This document shows, piece after piece, positions 59,701 to 64,000 of a stretch of 64,000 nucleotides of DNA. Location of the stretch: the NCBI RefSeq assembly GCF_001039355.2, contig NW_019773781.1, forward strand, positions 581,692 through 645,691, written 5' to 3'. Source of the DNA: Lingula anatina (taxonomy: Eukaryota; Brachiopoda; Lingulata; Lingulida; Lingulidae). The notes under the pieces are model-generated. The model saw only the letters and a list, made by a program, of their open reading frames with translations, did not search any database and was not told the origin of the DNA. Numbering within the stretch: the stretch's first letter is position 1; each line of letters starts with the position of its first letter. The position numbers were made by a program, and so were the translations under genes.

Positions 59701-61400
59701 GTTCATAGCTTTCCTTGTAGTAGACCAGTGTTGTATATGTTTCCTATTTTTTGTGATATTGTAGGACGGGGCTGCCAGTATATTTAGCACGGGCACGAGT
59801 CGTTCAGCCTTTTCTGTGCCAAAAGTTACCAAATCCCCCTCCCCCCTCAGATCACCCCCGCCTCTCACACCTGCGCAAAATAGGGCGCGAAACACTTACT
59901 CTCGCAGGATAGAGGATGGTGTCATACGCAGGAGGGAGTGGGACAGAAACGAGGTTGGTATGGTGATGATCAGGTTACTGGACATTGAGTAAGATGCTCG
60001 CCAAGTCATGTATCTAGAATTTTGGTTTAACTTTTTTGCTATAAGAAACTTCAGAGAAAAAACATGAAAGGAAGGAGAATTTGAGGGTTTGATGGTTGAT
60101 GTGCATATTTTAGCTTTCATAAAGAAATGTTACTTTACTTTAAAGCACCAACTGCCTTTCGTTGCAATTGTTAATGTCTCCTTAAAGTGCCTTCCCTTCC
60201 ACTAGCTTTGTATTATGTGTTAATTTTGCTACATGTTCCACCCCTTGGGTCTTTGCATGAGGAAGATGTTTTTCTTACTTTCATACATGTATTCAACCTT
60301 CCCTATAATGTCACACAGGGCTTACATCTGTGACTTTTACTATAAATTACTCTAAATTGTAACAGCTGTCAGCAGCAACTGCTAGAATAAACTCAGAGGC
60401 AGGATAAAATGGTTTTCACTTTCTTTAATTTTCAGTCCTACGATAGCCTGATAGTATCTTCCATACATCAACTGGCACAGAAGCTGAAGATATCTACAGA
60501 GAAAAGTATGACCAAGCTAAGGTAAAGAATAAAATAAAATTTATTGCATATCTTTAAATGATATTACACATTCTACAAGGAGTAATACAGCTTTTATGTA
60601 CCAATTGTCAGTAAAAAATGGCAAAAGTGAACAACTTTTGAAGCCTTTGAACAATGAATCTCACTAGATATGTATTTTGCATGATTGCTTGCTTTATTTA
60701 TTGTACATGATGTTGTTAAGAATTAATAATGTAAAGACTTGTGTTGCATACTTTAAAGAGAGAGGCATCAAATTCGTGGCACGCCGTCTCCAGTTGACGA
60801 CCTACTTAACCAGCCATCAGAAAGCGACATCCCGGCCTGGAAAACAGCCAATCAAGAGCTTGCTGGTATTCTACGAAGTTTACGAAAAGTGGAACATCAT
60901 TTACAGGGTAAACTTTACCAACATCATCTCTGTTATTAGGTTGTAGTCTCTTGGAAATAGATGTTTTTACTGTTCAGTTGAGGTCCATTTAATTTGAAAG
61001 GAAGTTTTCAACATAAAATATGGGAATAAAAATCTGTAACAGTTTTTGAAAATGGATCCAAATAAAAAATGAATGCATAGTTTGAGGTTATTAAAATGTT
61101 ACTAAATACAACACCTTGGAACTTTGAACAATCTGATAGAAAAATAATCAAAGTAATTTATTTTGATTTCTTCCAGTAATGGACAAAGTTTTATTTCCTG
61201 GCACTGAGGGTAGCCCTACCACCACTCTACTGACAGAGACTGAACAGAAACAATATTTACAAGAAATCGAAAGAATACGCTCAGAGTTGAAAGGATTCAA
61301 ACCCATAGACAGCCCTACATCTCACACATTGCCAAAGACACGGAAATCTTACGGCGCAAACAGGAGCAAAGGAGACCTGAGGGGCAAGGATTACTGGTAG
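25698..61400 (+). CDS. CEP170: CEP170 (centrosomal protein of 170 kDa), gene span, 15 coding exons
   Basis: Coding exons: 25704-25817, 32021-32110, 32455-32533, 32874-32983, 33227-33809, 35728-35898, 51201-51628, 51945-52125, 52948-53795, 56646-56733, 57027-58632, 59765-59953, 60436-60521, 60759-60907, 61177-61400. Phases agree throughout except for one missing base in the 1.6-kb exon; with it the product is about 1,648 residues (human 1,584). Domain order: FHA (1-110), Ser/Arg-rich linkers, GTPLYGQPSWWGEDD, AVAFSVEFSDSEE, GTYTIEG with IDKVFNV, RWVQEWSA, SIDTEVLLRDTAHVMAAMQ, SEDEYANFAS, and C-terminal helices (IHQLAQKLKISTEKS, GILRSLRKVEHHLQ). Known of the family: a subdistal-appendage and microtubule-associated protein of the mother centriole, a PLK1 substrate that recruits kinesin-13 to centrosome and basal body. 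Divergent neighbour of SDCCAG8. Intron 3 is of AT-AC U12 type. Confidence 0.93.
25704..25817 (+). CDS. CEP170: CEP170 coding exon 1 (FHA strands 1-3)
   Basis: The acceptor TTTCAG at 25697 lies six bases before the ATG. 38 codons, phase 0 at donor CAG|GTTGGT. It contains WALVDRNGVPHKL and MVFLGRDECDISLQ (human MIFVGRDDCELMLQ); G29-R30 is the FHA signature pair. Confidence 0.93.
26465..26740 (-). CDS. Short RING/PHD-like zinc-finger ORF nested in CEP170 intron 1
   Basis: Up to 91 residues, single exon, opposite strand to CEP170. A cross-brace zinc finger is plain: C-x2-C (CVIC), C-x2-C (CTQC), H-x2-C (HQQC), C-x2-C (CPHC), with IEKWW before the last pair, that is, C4HC3 order, between RING-CH and PHD; the CPHCR ending favours RING. 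An in-frame internal Met (26695) begins MAERCVIC. A TATATATAA box at about 26724-26733 lies inside the longer ORF, so transcription probably starts after the first ATG and the real product is 76 residues. An NRF1-like GCGCATGCGCG is upstream at about 26998, and AATAAA on the minus strand at about 26282-26287. I do not recognise an orthologue. Short RING ORFs of this kind occur in animal retrogenes and in large DNA viruses of invertebrates; neither origin is shown here. Ubiquitin-ligase function would be inference. Confidence 0.55.
   Translation of the reverse strand: MDPIYNSKIIALFNTMAERCVICHSKLRRSKLIWKCTQCKKKIHQQCIEKWWKYCCSCPHCRYVDYNTICMQDPRTHYEQFETPDDPEGYI
27966..28595. repeat. 59-bp tandem repeat, about 11 copies
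   Basis: Head-to-tail units resembling GGAATCACCGGGATATCACA + TCCCAACAGCTCTTCCGAGC + TCATCTTTCCCTTACCTAG at about 27966, 28027, 28087, 28146, 28205, 28264, 28324, 28383, 28441, 28500 and 28557. The first six are most alike; the last five are more diverged, and units 7 and 11 share the variant CACCAGAGACCACCTCCC, a sign of higher-order unequal exchange. Each unit holds GAGCTC- and GATATC-like palindromes. No spacers, so not CRISPR. Confidence 0.92.
29364..30377 (-). CDS. Candidate small spliced gene (three exons, 67 codons), unknown
   Basis: Minus-strand exons 30291-30377 (MCIFLLNHFRLLSGLGSQLI plus DLALDVCCK, donor AAG|GTAAGT), 29860-29917 (LRTTELVDSFIRNFLPRIK, acceptor AAACAG, donor AAAG|GTATGT) and 29364-29422 (GLDVNLDLDNLTDNNRRVT, stop). 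The three join in phase 0 and phase 1 with strong donors and give an even amphipathic sequence. No domain is recognised. Possible promoter sequence with CpGs and CACGTG lies upstream at about 30530. It lies in CEP170 intron 1. It may be a decayed transposon or chance; kept as a low-confidence prediction. Confidence 0.25.
30537..31035. repeat. CpG-rich repeat patch with tandem and inverted copies
   Basis: Two tandem versions of about 175 bp: 30634-30725 (TTTTCAACATTTCCCC ... GAACTCTGAATTGAAAGAAC) and 30806-30905 (TTCCAACATTCCCCC ... CACTGAATTATGAATTGGAA). At the edges AAACCGTTCTG (30557) and CAGAACGGTTT (30984) are inverted. Also the hairpin CGTGAATAAACCGTTCTGACGGATTATTCACG at 30550-30581 (arms GTGAATAA/TTATTCAC). 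Probably an old transposon. Confidence 0.5.
31286..31365. repeat. Inverted partner of a dispersed repeat at about 27096-27160
   Basis: In reverse complement it reads GTCCATGAGAAAGCCAG ... GGCGGCAAGGTGGGGGTCAG + CAGATTT, matching GTCCATGATAAGACCAG ... GGTGGCAAGTTGGGGGTCAA + CAGATTT at 27100-27150. Two copies of one dispersed family in opposite orientation, 4.2 kb apart. The 124-codon minus ORF across it is probably not a gene. Confidence 0.5.
32021..32110 (+). CDS. CEP170: CEP170 coding exon 2 (FHA core)
   Basis: Acceptor TTATTTTCAG, donor GGG|GTGAGT, 30 codons in phase 0. SRSVDKRHAVITFD and IKDLSSLNG carry the phosphothreonine-binding SxxxxH and NG elements (S41, H46, N67, G68), nearly identical to human SRSVDKQHAVI and VKDLGSLNG. 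Confidence 0.95.
32455..32533 (+). CDS. CEP170: CEP170 coding exon 3 (FHA), ends at U12-type donor
   Basis: Acceptor TTCTTTTCAG. It reads TYVNESRIPEQTYVALENLD then TIRFGYD with the last codon split after G (phase 1). No GT donor preserves RFGYD. The sequence directly after is ATATCCTTAC, the minor-spliceosome donor consensus. Reading through gives a stop at 32554, so splicing here is required. Confidence 0.9.
32534..32873 (+). other. U12-type AT-AC intron in CEP170
   Basis: A 340-nt intron. The donor is ATATCCTTAC (32534-32543). A branch-point element TCCTTAAC (about 32857-32864, consensus TTCCTTRAY) lies about ten bases before the terminal AC (32872-32873), the short spacing typical of minor introns. 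Removing it joins G|AT into Asp and gives RFGYD-PMVFRIEE, parallel to human RFGYDTNLFTVVQGE. All other introns of the gene are GT-AG. Confidence 0.88.
32874..32983 (+). CDS. CEP170: CEP170 coding exon 4 (end of FHA)
   Basis: Enters in phase 1 after the AT-AC intron with AT CCT ATG GTG TTC, encodes PMVFRIEETDGTGEHMSPDR and a Pro/Trp/Ala-containing tail, and ends in phase 0 at CAG|GTAATG. The last FHA strand (PMVFRI) is conserved with family NLFTVV. Confidence 0.88.
33227..33809 (+). CDS. CEP170: CEP170 coding exon 5
   Basis: Acceptor TTTTACGCAG, donor GACAG|GTAGAT, 583 nt leaving phase 1. It codes a Ser/Thr/Arg/Asn-rich linker (RWQMRRRRSHDYATAF; SRSETNLRAMQQRSP; YGGLSYTQSVPSLERIAH). It has no clear counterpart that I recognise in human CEP170. 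The ATG at 33182 upstream of the acceptor is intronic. Confidence 0.8.
33810..35727. other. CEP170 intron 5
   Basis: About 1.9 kb of intron with no recognised gene or repeat array. Confidence 0.6.
35728..35898 (+). CDS. CEP170: CEP170 coding exon 6 (PLYGQPSWWG motif)
   Basis: Acceptor GTTCTAG, donor AACG|GTGAGT, phase 1 to phase 1. KKGTPLYGQPSWWGEDD matches human RGTPLYGQPSWWGDDE almost exactly, the strongest marker after the FHA domain. Its last 12 bases plus donor recur at 37321 because of the assembly duplication. Confidence 0.95.
35887..38752. repeat. Near-identical 1.43-kb segment present twice around an N (assembly duplication)
   Basis: 35887-37319 and 37321-38752 align end to end with only a handful of substitutions and one-base indels. 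The join is a single N at 37320. It starts inside exon 6 and cuts off only its last bases, so it is not a gene duplication but an unmerged contig overlap or two haplotypes. Confidence 0.9.
38755..43962. repeat. Segment with an allelic copy at 44049-49476 (assembly duplication, haplotype A)
   Basis: 5.2 kb of intron that recurs in the same order and orientation at 44049-49476 with scattered substitutions, many small indels and microsatellite length changes. It is followed by an insertion (43963-44044) and an N at 44045. Confidence 0.88.
41675..41756. repeat. (TA)n microsatellite, long allele
   Basis: About 40 TA units followed by a GT run. The matching place in the other copy (about 47073-47080) has only three or four TA units. 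Confidence 0.95.
43963..44044. mobile_element. Left end of an allele-specific GC-rich insertion, truncated by gap
   Basis: Starts with a hairpin GTACCACCAGCG-TTAG-CGCTGGCGGTAC and ends in a GC-rich run of CCGCCGGCT units at the N (44045). The other copy (49470-49490) lacks it. The probable right end is at 50222-50360, which carries GCTGGTGGTAC, the reverse complement of the left tip. Confidence 0.6.
44049..49476. repeat. Allelic copy of 38755-43962 (haplotype B)
   Basis: Same content as 38755-43962, bounded by Ns at 44045 and 50221, with an internal gap at 47387. It reads straight through the position where haplotype A carries the GC-rich insertion. ORFs overlapping both copies differ by non-synonymous changes and frameshifts, so none is under protein constraint. 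Confidence 0.88.
47376..47548. mobile_element. Allele-specific insertion with internal gap
   Basis: In haplotype A the sequence is TTTTTTTTATAAGCATAGC (about 42024-42042). Here TTTATA is followed by about 170 bp of unrelated sequence, including the N at 47387, and then TTTATAAGCATAGC. The flanking TTTATA is a likely target duplication. The inserted part shows no ORF. Confidence 0.6.
49477..51104. repeat. About 740-bp segment present twice around an N
   Basis: 49477-50220 and 50361-51104 match (TTATGGGT ... CCATCTTGTTAAA) with few differences. The second copy leads directly into CEP170 exon 7. The sequence 50222-50360 between N and the match is the right end of the haplotype A insertion (CCAGCTGGTGGTACAATATT, then a GGCGGTATCGCC hairpin). 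Confidence 0.85.
51201..51628 (+). CDS. CEP170: CEP170 coding exon 7
   Basis: Acceptor GTCTTTCAG, donor GAA|GTAAGT, phase 1 to phase 0. SSAVAFSVEFSDSEETKSPK and SMSESLSKFLPHKVRRSL correspond to human ASFTIEFDD and VTIRDHVTKFTSDQ. It ends in a highly charged single-helix stretch (REKREKKEEREKELREKEQ). ATGs upstream of the acceptor are intronic. Confidence 0.9.
51945..52125 (+). CDS. CEP170: CEP170 coding exon 8
   Basis: Tandem acceptor TTTCAG|CAG|GAAGTG (NAGNAG), so a glutamine may be optional. Encodes QEVISPTRQKKLDDLWGSP and a Ser/His/Gln-rich part ending ...SDTAVTRG, donor AGAG|GTAGGC, leaving phase 1. Retention of the following intron would end the protein after RPRFDDIW at 52154. Confidence 0.85.
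52948..53795 (+). CDS. CEP170: CEP170 coding exon 9 (GTYTIE block)
   Basis: Acceptor CTTCTCAG, donor AAG|GTAAGG, 848 nt, phase 1 to phase 0. Pro/Gln/Ser-rich start, a triplicated 12-bp unit coding GRDPG (53217-53255), SATLPRPRRSP, then EAGTYTIEGDEKSKEEEA, NIDKVFNV and RPVIENG, matching human KGTYTIELENPNSEEVEA, IDKVFGV and RPVINEK. It ends in an acidic coiled coil (LDTLEKEIEELERERANL). Confidence 0.92.
53217..53255 (+). repeat. In-frame 12-bp minisatellite in CEP170 exon 9
   Basis: Three tandem copies of a GGGAGAGACCCT-like unit translate to RDPRGRDPGGRDPG. Length can vary by whole codons without frame change. Confidence 0.7.
53847..54025. mobile_element. Palindromic MITE relative (diverged) in CEP170 intron 9
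   Basis: About 180 bp with inverted arms: GGACTCTCGCTAAGAGCAAT ... GTTAAAAGTCAATTACCCGC on the left, TGCACTTAGCAAGAATCCC on the right, and the internal AGCAGCTTGTTAA / TGGGGAGGCATGTC arrangement of copies 1-3. More diverged than the other members. Confidence 0.5.
54026..56645. other. CEP170 intron 9, with a homeodomain-motif-rich patch
   Basis: No exon. Around 55935-56035 is a patch with CATGTAAATCAATTG, CCATAATTATTCC, CTCTAATTATGGC and AGTTAATTAATGAAG, that is, closely spaced TAAT/ATTA cores and an octamer-like site in otherwise unpatterned sequence. This resembles conserved regulatory DNA, but conservation cannot be tested here. Confidence 0.35.
56646..56733 (+). CDS. CEP170: CEP170 coding exon 10
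   Basis: Acceptor TGATTTCAG, donor GACG|GTATGG, 88 nt, phase 0 to phase 1. KPRWVQEWSARKGN corresponds to human SKRWVSQWASLAAN. Confidence 0.9.
57027..58632 (+). CDS. CEP170: CEP170 coding exon 11 (large basic Ser/Arg region), one apparent frameshift
   Basis: Acceptor TGGTTTCAG, donor GAG|GTAATA. First frame (57027 to stop at 58039): RKLPTPPTPRGSSGEP, SMSIDTEVLLRDTAHVMAAM (human SMDTTLILKDTEAVMAFLE), NRAFQLRRARTETESD (human RTSLLRRARLGEASD), KTIRLDRG. The second frame then takes over with RSATGRSEVSLGAAIVKKSR (human SARSDSEATISRSS) and continues open to the donor: AWNRRKSYDPRKAVAEAK, EDSEDEYANFAS (human STSEDEFGS), KFSTEIARSLGNLARGLSED (human RISQDLALIARE). The switch lies at about 57990-58020 and needs one added base; no phase-compatible intron with good sites explains it. 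An assembly error or an allele defect is more likely than a real stop. Confidence 0.88.
58633..59764. other. CEP170 intron 11
   Basis: 1.1 kb AT-rich intron. Nothing else is recognised. Confidence 0.7.
59765..59953 (+). CDS. CEP170: CEP170 coding exon 12
   Basis: Acceptor ATATTGTAG, donor GAG|GTTGGT, 63 codons in phase 0. A proline-rich SH3-ligand-like stretch (TKSPSPLRSPPPLTPAQ) precedes RRIEDGVIRRREWDRNE, aligned to human TITRRRTWSRDEV. Confidence 0.88.
60436..60521 (+). CDS. CEP170: CEP170 coding exon 13
   Basis: Acceptor AATTTTCAG, donor CTAAG|GTAAAG, 86 nt leaving phase 2. SYDSLIVSSIHQLAQKLKIS is the conserved C-terminal helix (human [20 protein letters not shown]). Confidence 0.9.
60759..60907 (+). 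CDS. CEP170: CEP170 coding exon 14
   Basis: Acceptor CTTTAAAG (weak; GAG repeats allow a shift by six bases), donor CAGG|GTAAAC. It enters in phase 2. DIPAWKTANQELAGILRSLR and KVEHHLQ match human [20 protein letters not shown] and VEKQLQ. Confidence 0.88.
61177..61400 (+). CDS. CEP170: CEP170 coding exon 15 and stop
   Basis: Acceptor TTCTTCCAG, enters in phase 1: VMDKVLFPGTEG (human AINAMIDPDGT), then a short coiled coil (TEQKQYLQEIERIRSELKGF) and the terminus DLRGKDYW, stop at 61398-61400. The final residues differ from vertebrates. Confidence 0.9.
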
Positions 61401-62003
61401 CAGCTATGATTGAAAACTAGGATACGGTTTGAGTATAAGCAACTGTGATGTTTCTGGTCTGAAGTGTGGAACAAAAAGGATTATTTGTTACAATGACACG
61501 TCTCACTGAAGTTCAAACTAAGTGAAATGGAGGACAGGCAGGAGATGCCATGTTCAAAGGCTCATACATGGAAATATTTGGATGTGTGAAGTGGTGATGA
61601 CTTTATAGTCTTCAAATATTTGCAAAGAAAAAGCTGACCAAAAACAACCATTGTCTTCAAAAAACTCCAGAAGTACCCTGATTTTTTCAATGTGAAGGTT
61701 ATGAAGAGGAATCGTGATGCTAAGGCTTTAGGGAACAGAAGATGTGTGTTGTCTGTGGGAGACAAAATGTTCTGGTTGTGACAGCTGTGAATGCCAGGAT
61801 TGTGCCCATTGTGACAGTTGTGAAATCTGGGATAAGAGCAACTGTTGCATTATTTTATCAAATCTTTTTTTGAACAAATAATGGAAGGTTAACATCTAGA
61901 AAGGAGAACAACCCACGCAACGAGTAGTTTTTATATAAACTTACCTATAATTTATTATGAAATACCCAATTTATTTCAAACAATTGATTAATGAACAACT
62001 ACA

Positions 62004-62009
62004 AATAAA
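62004..62009 (+). terminator. Poly(A) signal candidate for CEP170 (proximal)
   Basis: AATAAA about 600 nt after the stop codon. A second AATAAA is at 62546-62551, followed by a T/GT-rich stretch; either or both could be used. Confidence 0.4.
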
Positions 62010-62545
62010 TTGATTTAGACAAAAATTGGATTGACTTGACAGCACAACGCTACTTTATAATCTCTAGAAAAGAAATTGTATTTCTCTTATTTATTTAGCT
62101 TTCACATGTTAAAGTGACACTGCAGATGATCAAAATTGCCTTTGTAATCTCATCAGAGGCAAGTGAGCAAATATTTTTTAGTCAAAATCAACATCTGTTA
62201 TTAAAGTGTTTTCTTTGAGAGACAATACGTGTGTTTCTTTCAGGTAATACGATCCCTAATACACGTGCTTTTTATACCCCCATGTCAGAACTGTTGGGTG
62301 GGGCTAAATAATACAGCTTATCAGCAGCTTTTTGGTGGCTTAAGATTTTAATAGTAGGCAGTGCATATAATCTTTAATGAAATGAACTGAGGTCCCATGT
62401 TGTATTTGTATTACAAACTGTGATTTCTTCCTCTTTTGCTATGCAGTAGCAGCACTGTTTTCAGCCAGTTTGAGGCGAGTGAAGCCATGCCTTTCTGTAT
62501 TTTAACAGAGATCGTGTGGCGCAGCGGTGAATATGTTAAAGTAAT

Positions 62546-62551
62546 AATAAA
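62546..62551 (+). terminator. Poly(A) signal candidate for CEP170 (distal)
   Basis: AATAAA within GTAATAATAAAAG, followed at 15-30 nt by CTGTTCTTTTGTGT, a U/GU-rich downstream element. Confidence 0.4.
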
Positions 62552-63467
62552 AGTGAGAAATTAAATCTGTTCTTTTGTGTATTAAGACCGTACCAAGACT
62601 GAGCGTGGGTCAACGCGTAATGTGTTCTTAATGTAGATTGAGAAGCCAATAGAAGAGAATCCTATCAACTTGTACGATTTCCACGTGTTAGACATAAGTG
62701 ATGATCTACTCGTGTCTAGAACGCTGAAGCCGGAGAAAGTTTTATCCAAGATGGCAGTAAGCAGAACTAGGACAGTGATGGATGCAAGCCGCCAGTTGTC
62801 CAGCATCAAAGCTGTTACTGTCTTGTGGCGAGTAAAGTATGAAATATGAAGAATGGCAATGATGTCAGTTCTGTGATTAGATCTCAGAAATTTAAATGAT
62901 TAGAATATGTTTTAATATTACTGTTGCTATTCTATTTTCATGTAGCAACAATGTGCTTACCCTGTTATTTATTATTTTGTGAAATCACCCGCTGCACTAG
63001 AAGTCGCTATAAACTTCTCAAATCGCGTCAGATATAGATGAATATAAATGAAGTCAGTGAATTCCCCTTACAAAATGACAGAAATTTGCGAACTAGGGAA
63101 ACACTTAAAAAAGATTACTGTTTGTTCGATTTGATGAGAAAAACTGATCACGAACATTTCCATGGCGCATCGTCTAGTCTAGTTCTAACTGATCATCAGT
63201 CGCTCTAAATGATGAATAAATGCCAAAAAGAACAACTTTGGCTTCCATTGGTTTACGCCAATAGCCGGCTACTAAGAATCCTTTTTTTTTTACCTCGTAT
63301 ATATGTACAAATGTAGCTTTATGTTGAAAAAGTGATTTCATTTCTCAGATTGGGTGGGATTCCAAAAATGCAAATAATGCAAACTGCCTTTTTGAAAACC
63401 GAATGGACAAGAAAGATGAGTTCCAAAAGCATGAAACTTGTCAAGTGACTTTAATAACGTGCTTATT

Positions 63468-63471
<4 letters not shown>

Positions 63472-63499
<28 letters not shown>
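63472..63499. repeat. (TTG)n microsatellite
   Basis: Nine trinucleotide units. Confidence 0.95.
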
Positions 63500-63501
<2 letters not shown>

Positions 63502-64000
63502 TTTAAACCTGCTAATTTGTAAATAATAATTCATTCGATTCAATGGCCTTTTTTCACAAAACACCCAAATTTTGGCAGTTTCTTATCGACCCCATCCTTA
63601 AAAAAACGCTGACACTAACATTATTACATATGGAGCCATCACCTTATGACACGGTCTACAATTTAAAATTCAAAGTAATAAAAATGATAGCAAAAAGGGT
63701 TACAGCAGGGCGATATGTTGAAAAAAAAACATTTTGTTCAACCTTGAAACATGCGCAGCTCATTATACGGCTAAATAAAAACTCAACTGCATACGCCCAA
63801 GTCATCAGCTTCCAGCTCTCCTGGGAGTTTCCTAATCAGGGCTCAAATGACAGGATTATAGATGGTAATTGCACTCCTAATGCAAATATTGTCCAATAAG
63901 CTGAAATACAGGTCTATCAACGGTAGTCCCTGGATTCGAGGAAGACTTTCTGTGAGTCACTGGGGTTACGAGTCCTCATACGACTGAAAAGCGCAATTCT

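Larger units (their letters stand above)
61401..64000. other. CEP170 3' UTR and right flank
   Basis: After the CEP170 stop, no confident gene. A stretch 62635-62850 is open on the plus strand after an acceptor-like TTAATGTAG and could be an exon of an unknown gene (see findings). A (GTT)n microsatellite lies at about 63472-63499. Confidence 0.45.

Noticed and set aside
62515-62535. tRNA-like box A (GTGGCGCAGCGGTGAA)
   Set aside because: No matching box B or cloverleaf follows at the right distance.
63543-63899. 118-codon plus-strand ORF
   Set aside because: Starts in AT-rich sequence after a microsatellite, has no recognised domain and no supporting splice or promoter features. Could not be excluded fully.

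Overview
This is a 64-kb piece of an animal nuclear genome: AT-rich, intron-rich, full of microsatellites and small transposons, with single-exon and spliced genes that have clear bilaterian orthologues. The long introns, a RING/B-box protein of invertebrate type and the high allelic divergence suggest a marine invertebrate (lophotrochozoan or non-vertebrate deuterostome). The sequence does not settle the phylum.

Two centrosome/basal-body genes dominate. On the minus strand, the first five coding exons of SDCCAG8 (2885-7658, 271 codons, phase-consistent) run off the left side of the window. On the plus strand, CEP170 occupies 25704-61400 in 15 coding exons that join in phase to about 1,648 residues; human CEP170 has 1,584. 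It has an N-terminal FHA domain, the GTPLYGQPSWWG motif, the GTYTIE/IDKVFxV block and the C-terminal helical region. The two genes are head to head, as they are in human 1q43, so this is an old linkage of two centriolar genes. A compact candidate promoter (about 7660-7949) sits beside SDCCAG8 exon 1. It has CCAAT, NRF1-like, ETS-like and near-consensus RFX X-box motifs, and it ends in a good splice donor that could be a non-coding first exon of CEP170.

The most notable gene-structure feature is the CEP170 intron 32534-32873. It begins ATATCCTTAC and ends with TCCTTAACACTGTGCAC, the signature of a minor-spliceosome (U12-type) AT-AC intron. Only these boundaries restore the conserved FHA reading ...RFGYD-PMVF... 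.

Other genes: a RING/B-box/coiled-coil protein with a C-terminal membrane segment (1367-2161) lies on the opposite strand to SDCCAG8, probably inside one of its introns. A short RING/PHD-like zinc-finger ORF (26465-26740, minus) and a weaker three-exon small ORF (29364-30377, minus) lie inside CEP170 introns.

Mobile and repeat content: a 2.7-kb foldback element with TA flanks, built from mirrored arrays of a roughly 180-bp unit (3910-6595); a family of about 250-bp palindromic MITEs (about 17604, 23854, 24838, 53850, plus fragments); an 11-copy 59-bp tandem repeat (27966-28595); and many microsatellites.

Five single-N joins (15903, 37320, 44045, 47387, 50221) mark scaffold breaks. Four of them flank near-identical neighbouring segments that are best read as unmerged overlaps or alternative haplotypes. 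Most of the apparent 15-kb intron at 35899-51200 is therefore an assembly artefact of about twofold duplication, and two allele-specific insertions can be read from it. CEP170 exon 57027-58632 also carries one apparent single-base frame error near 58005.
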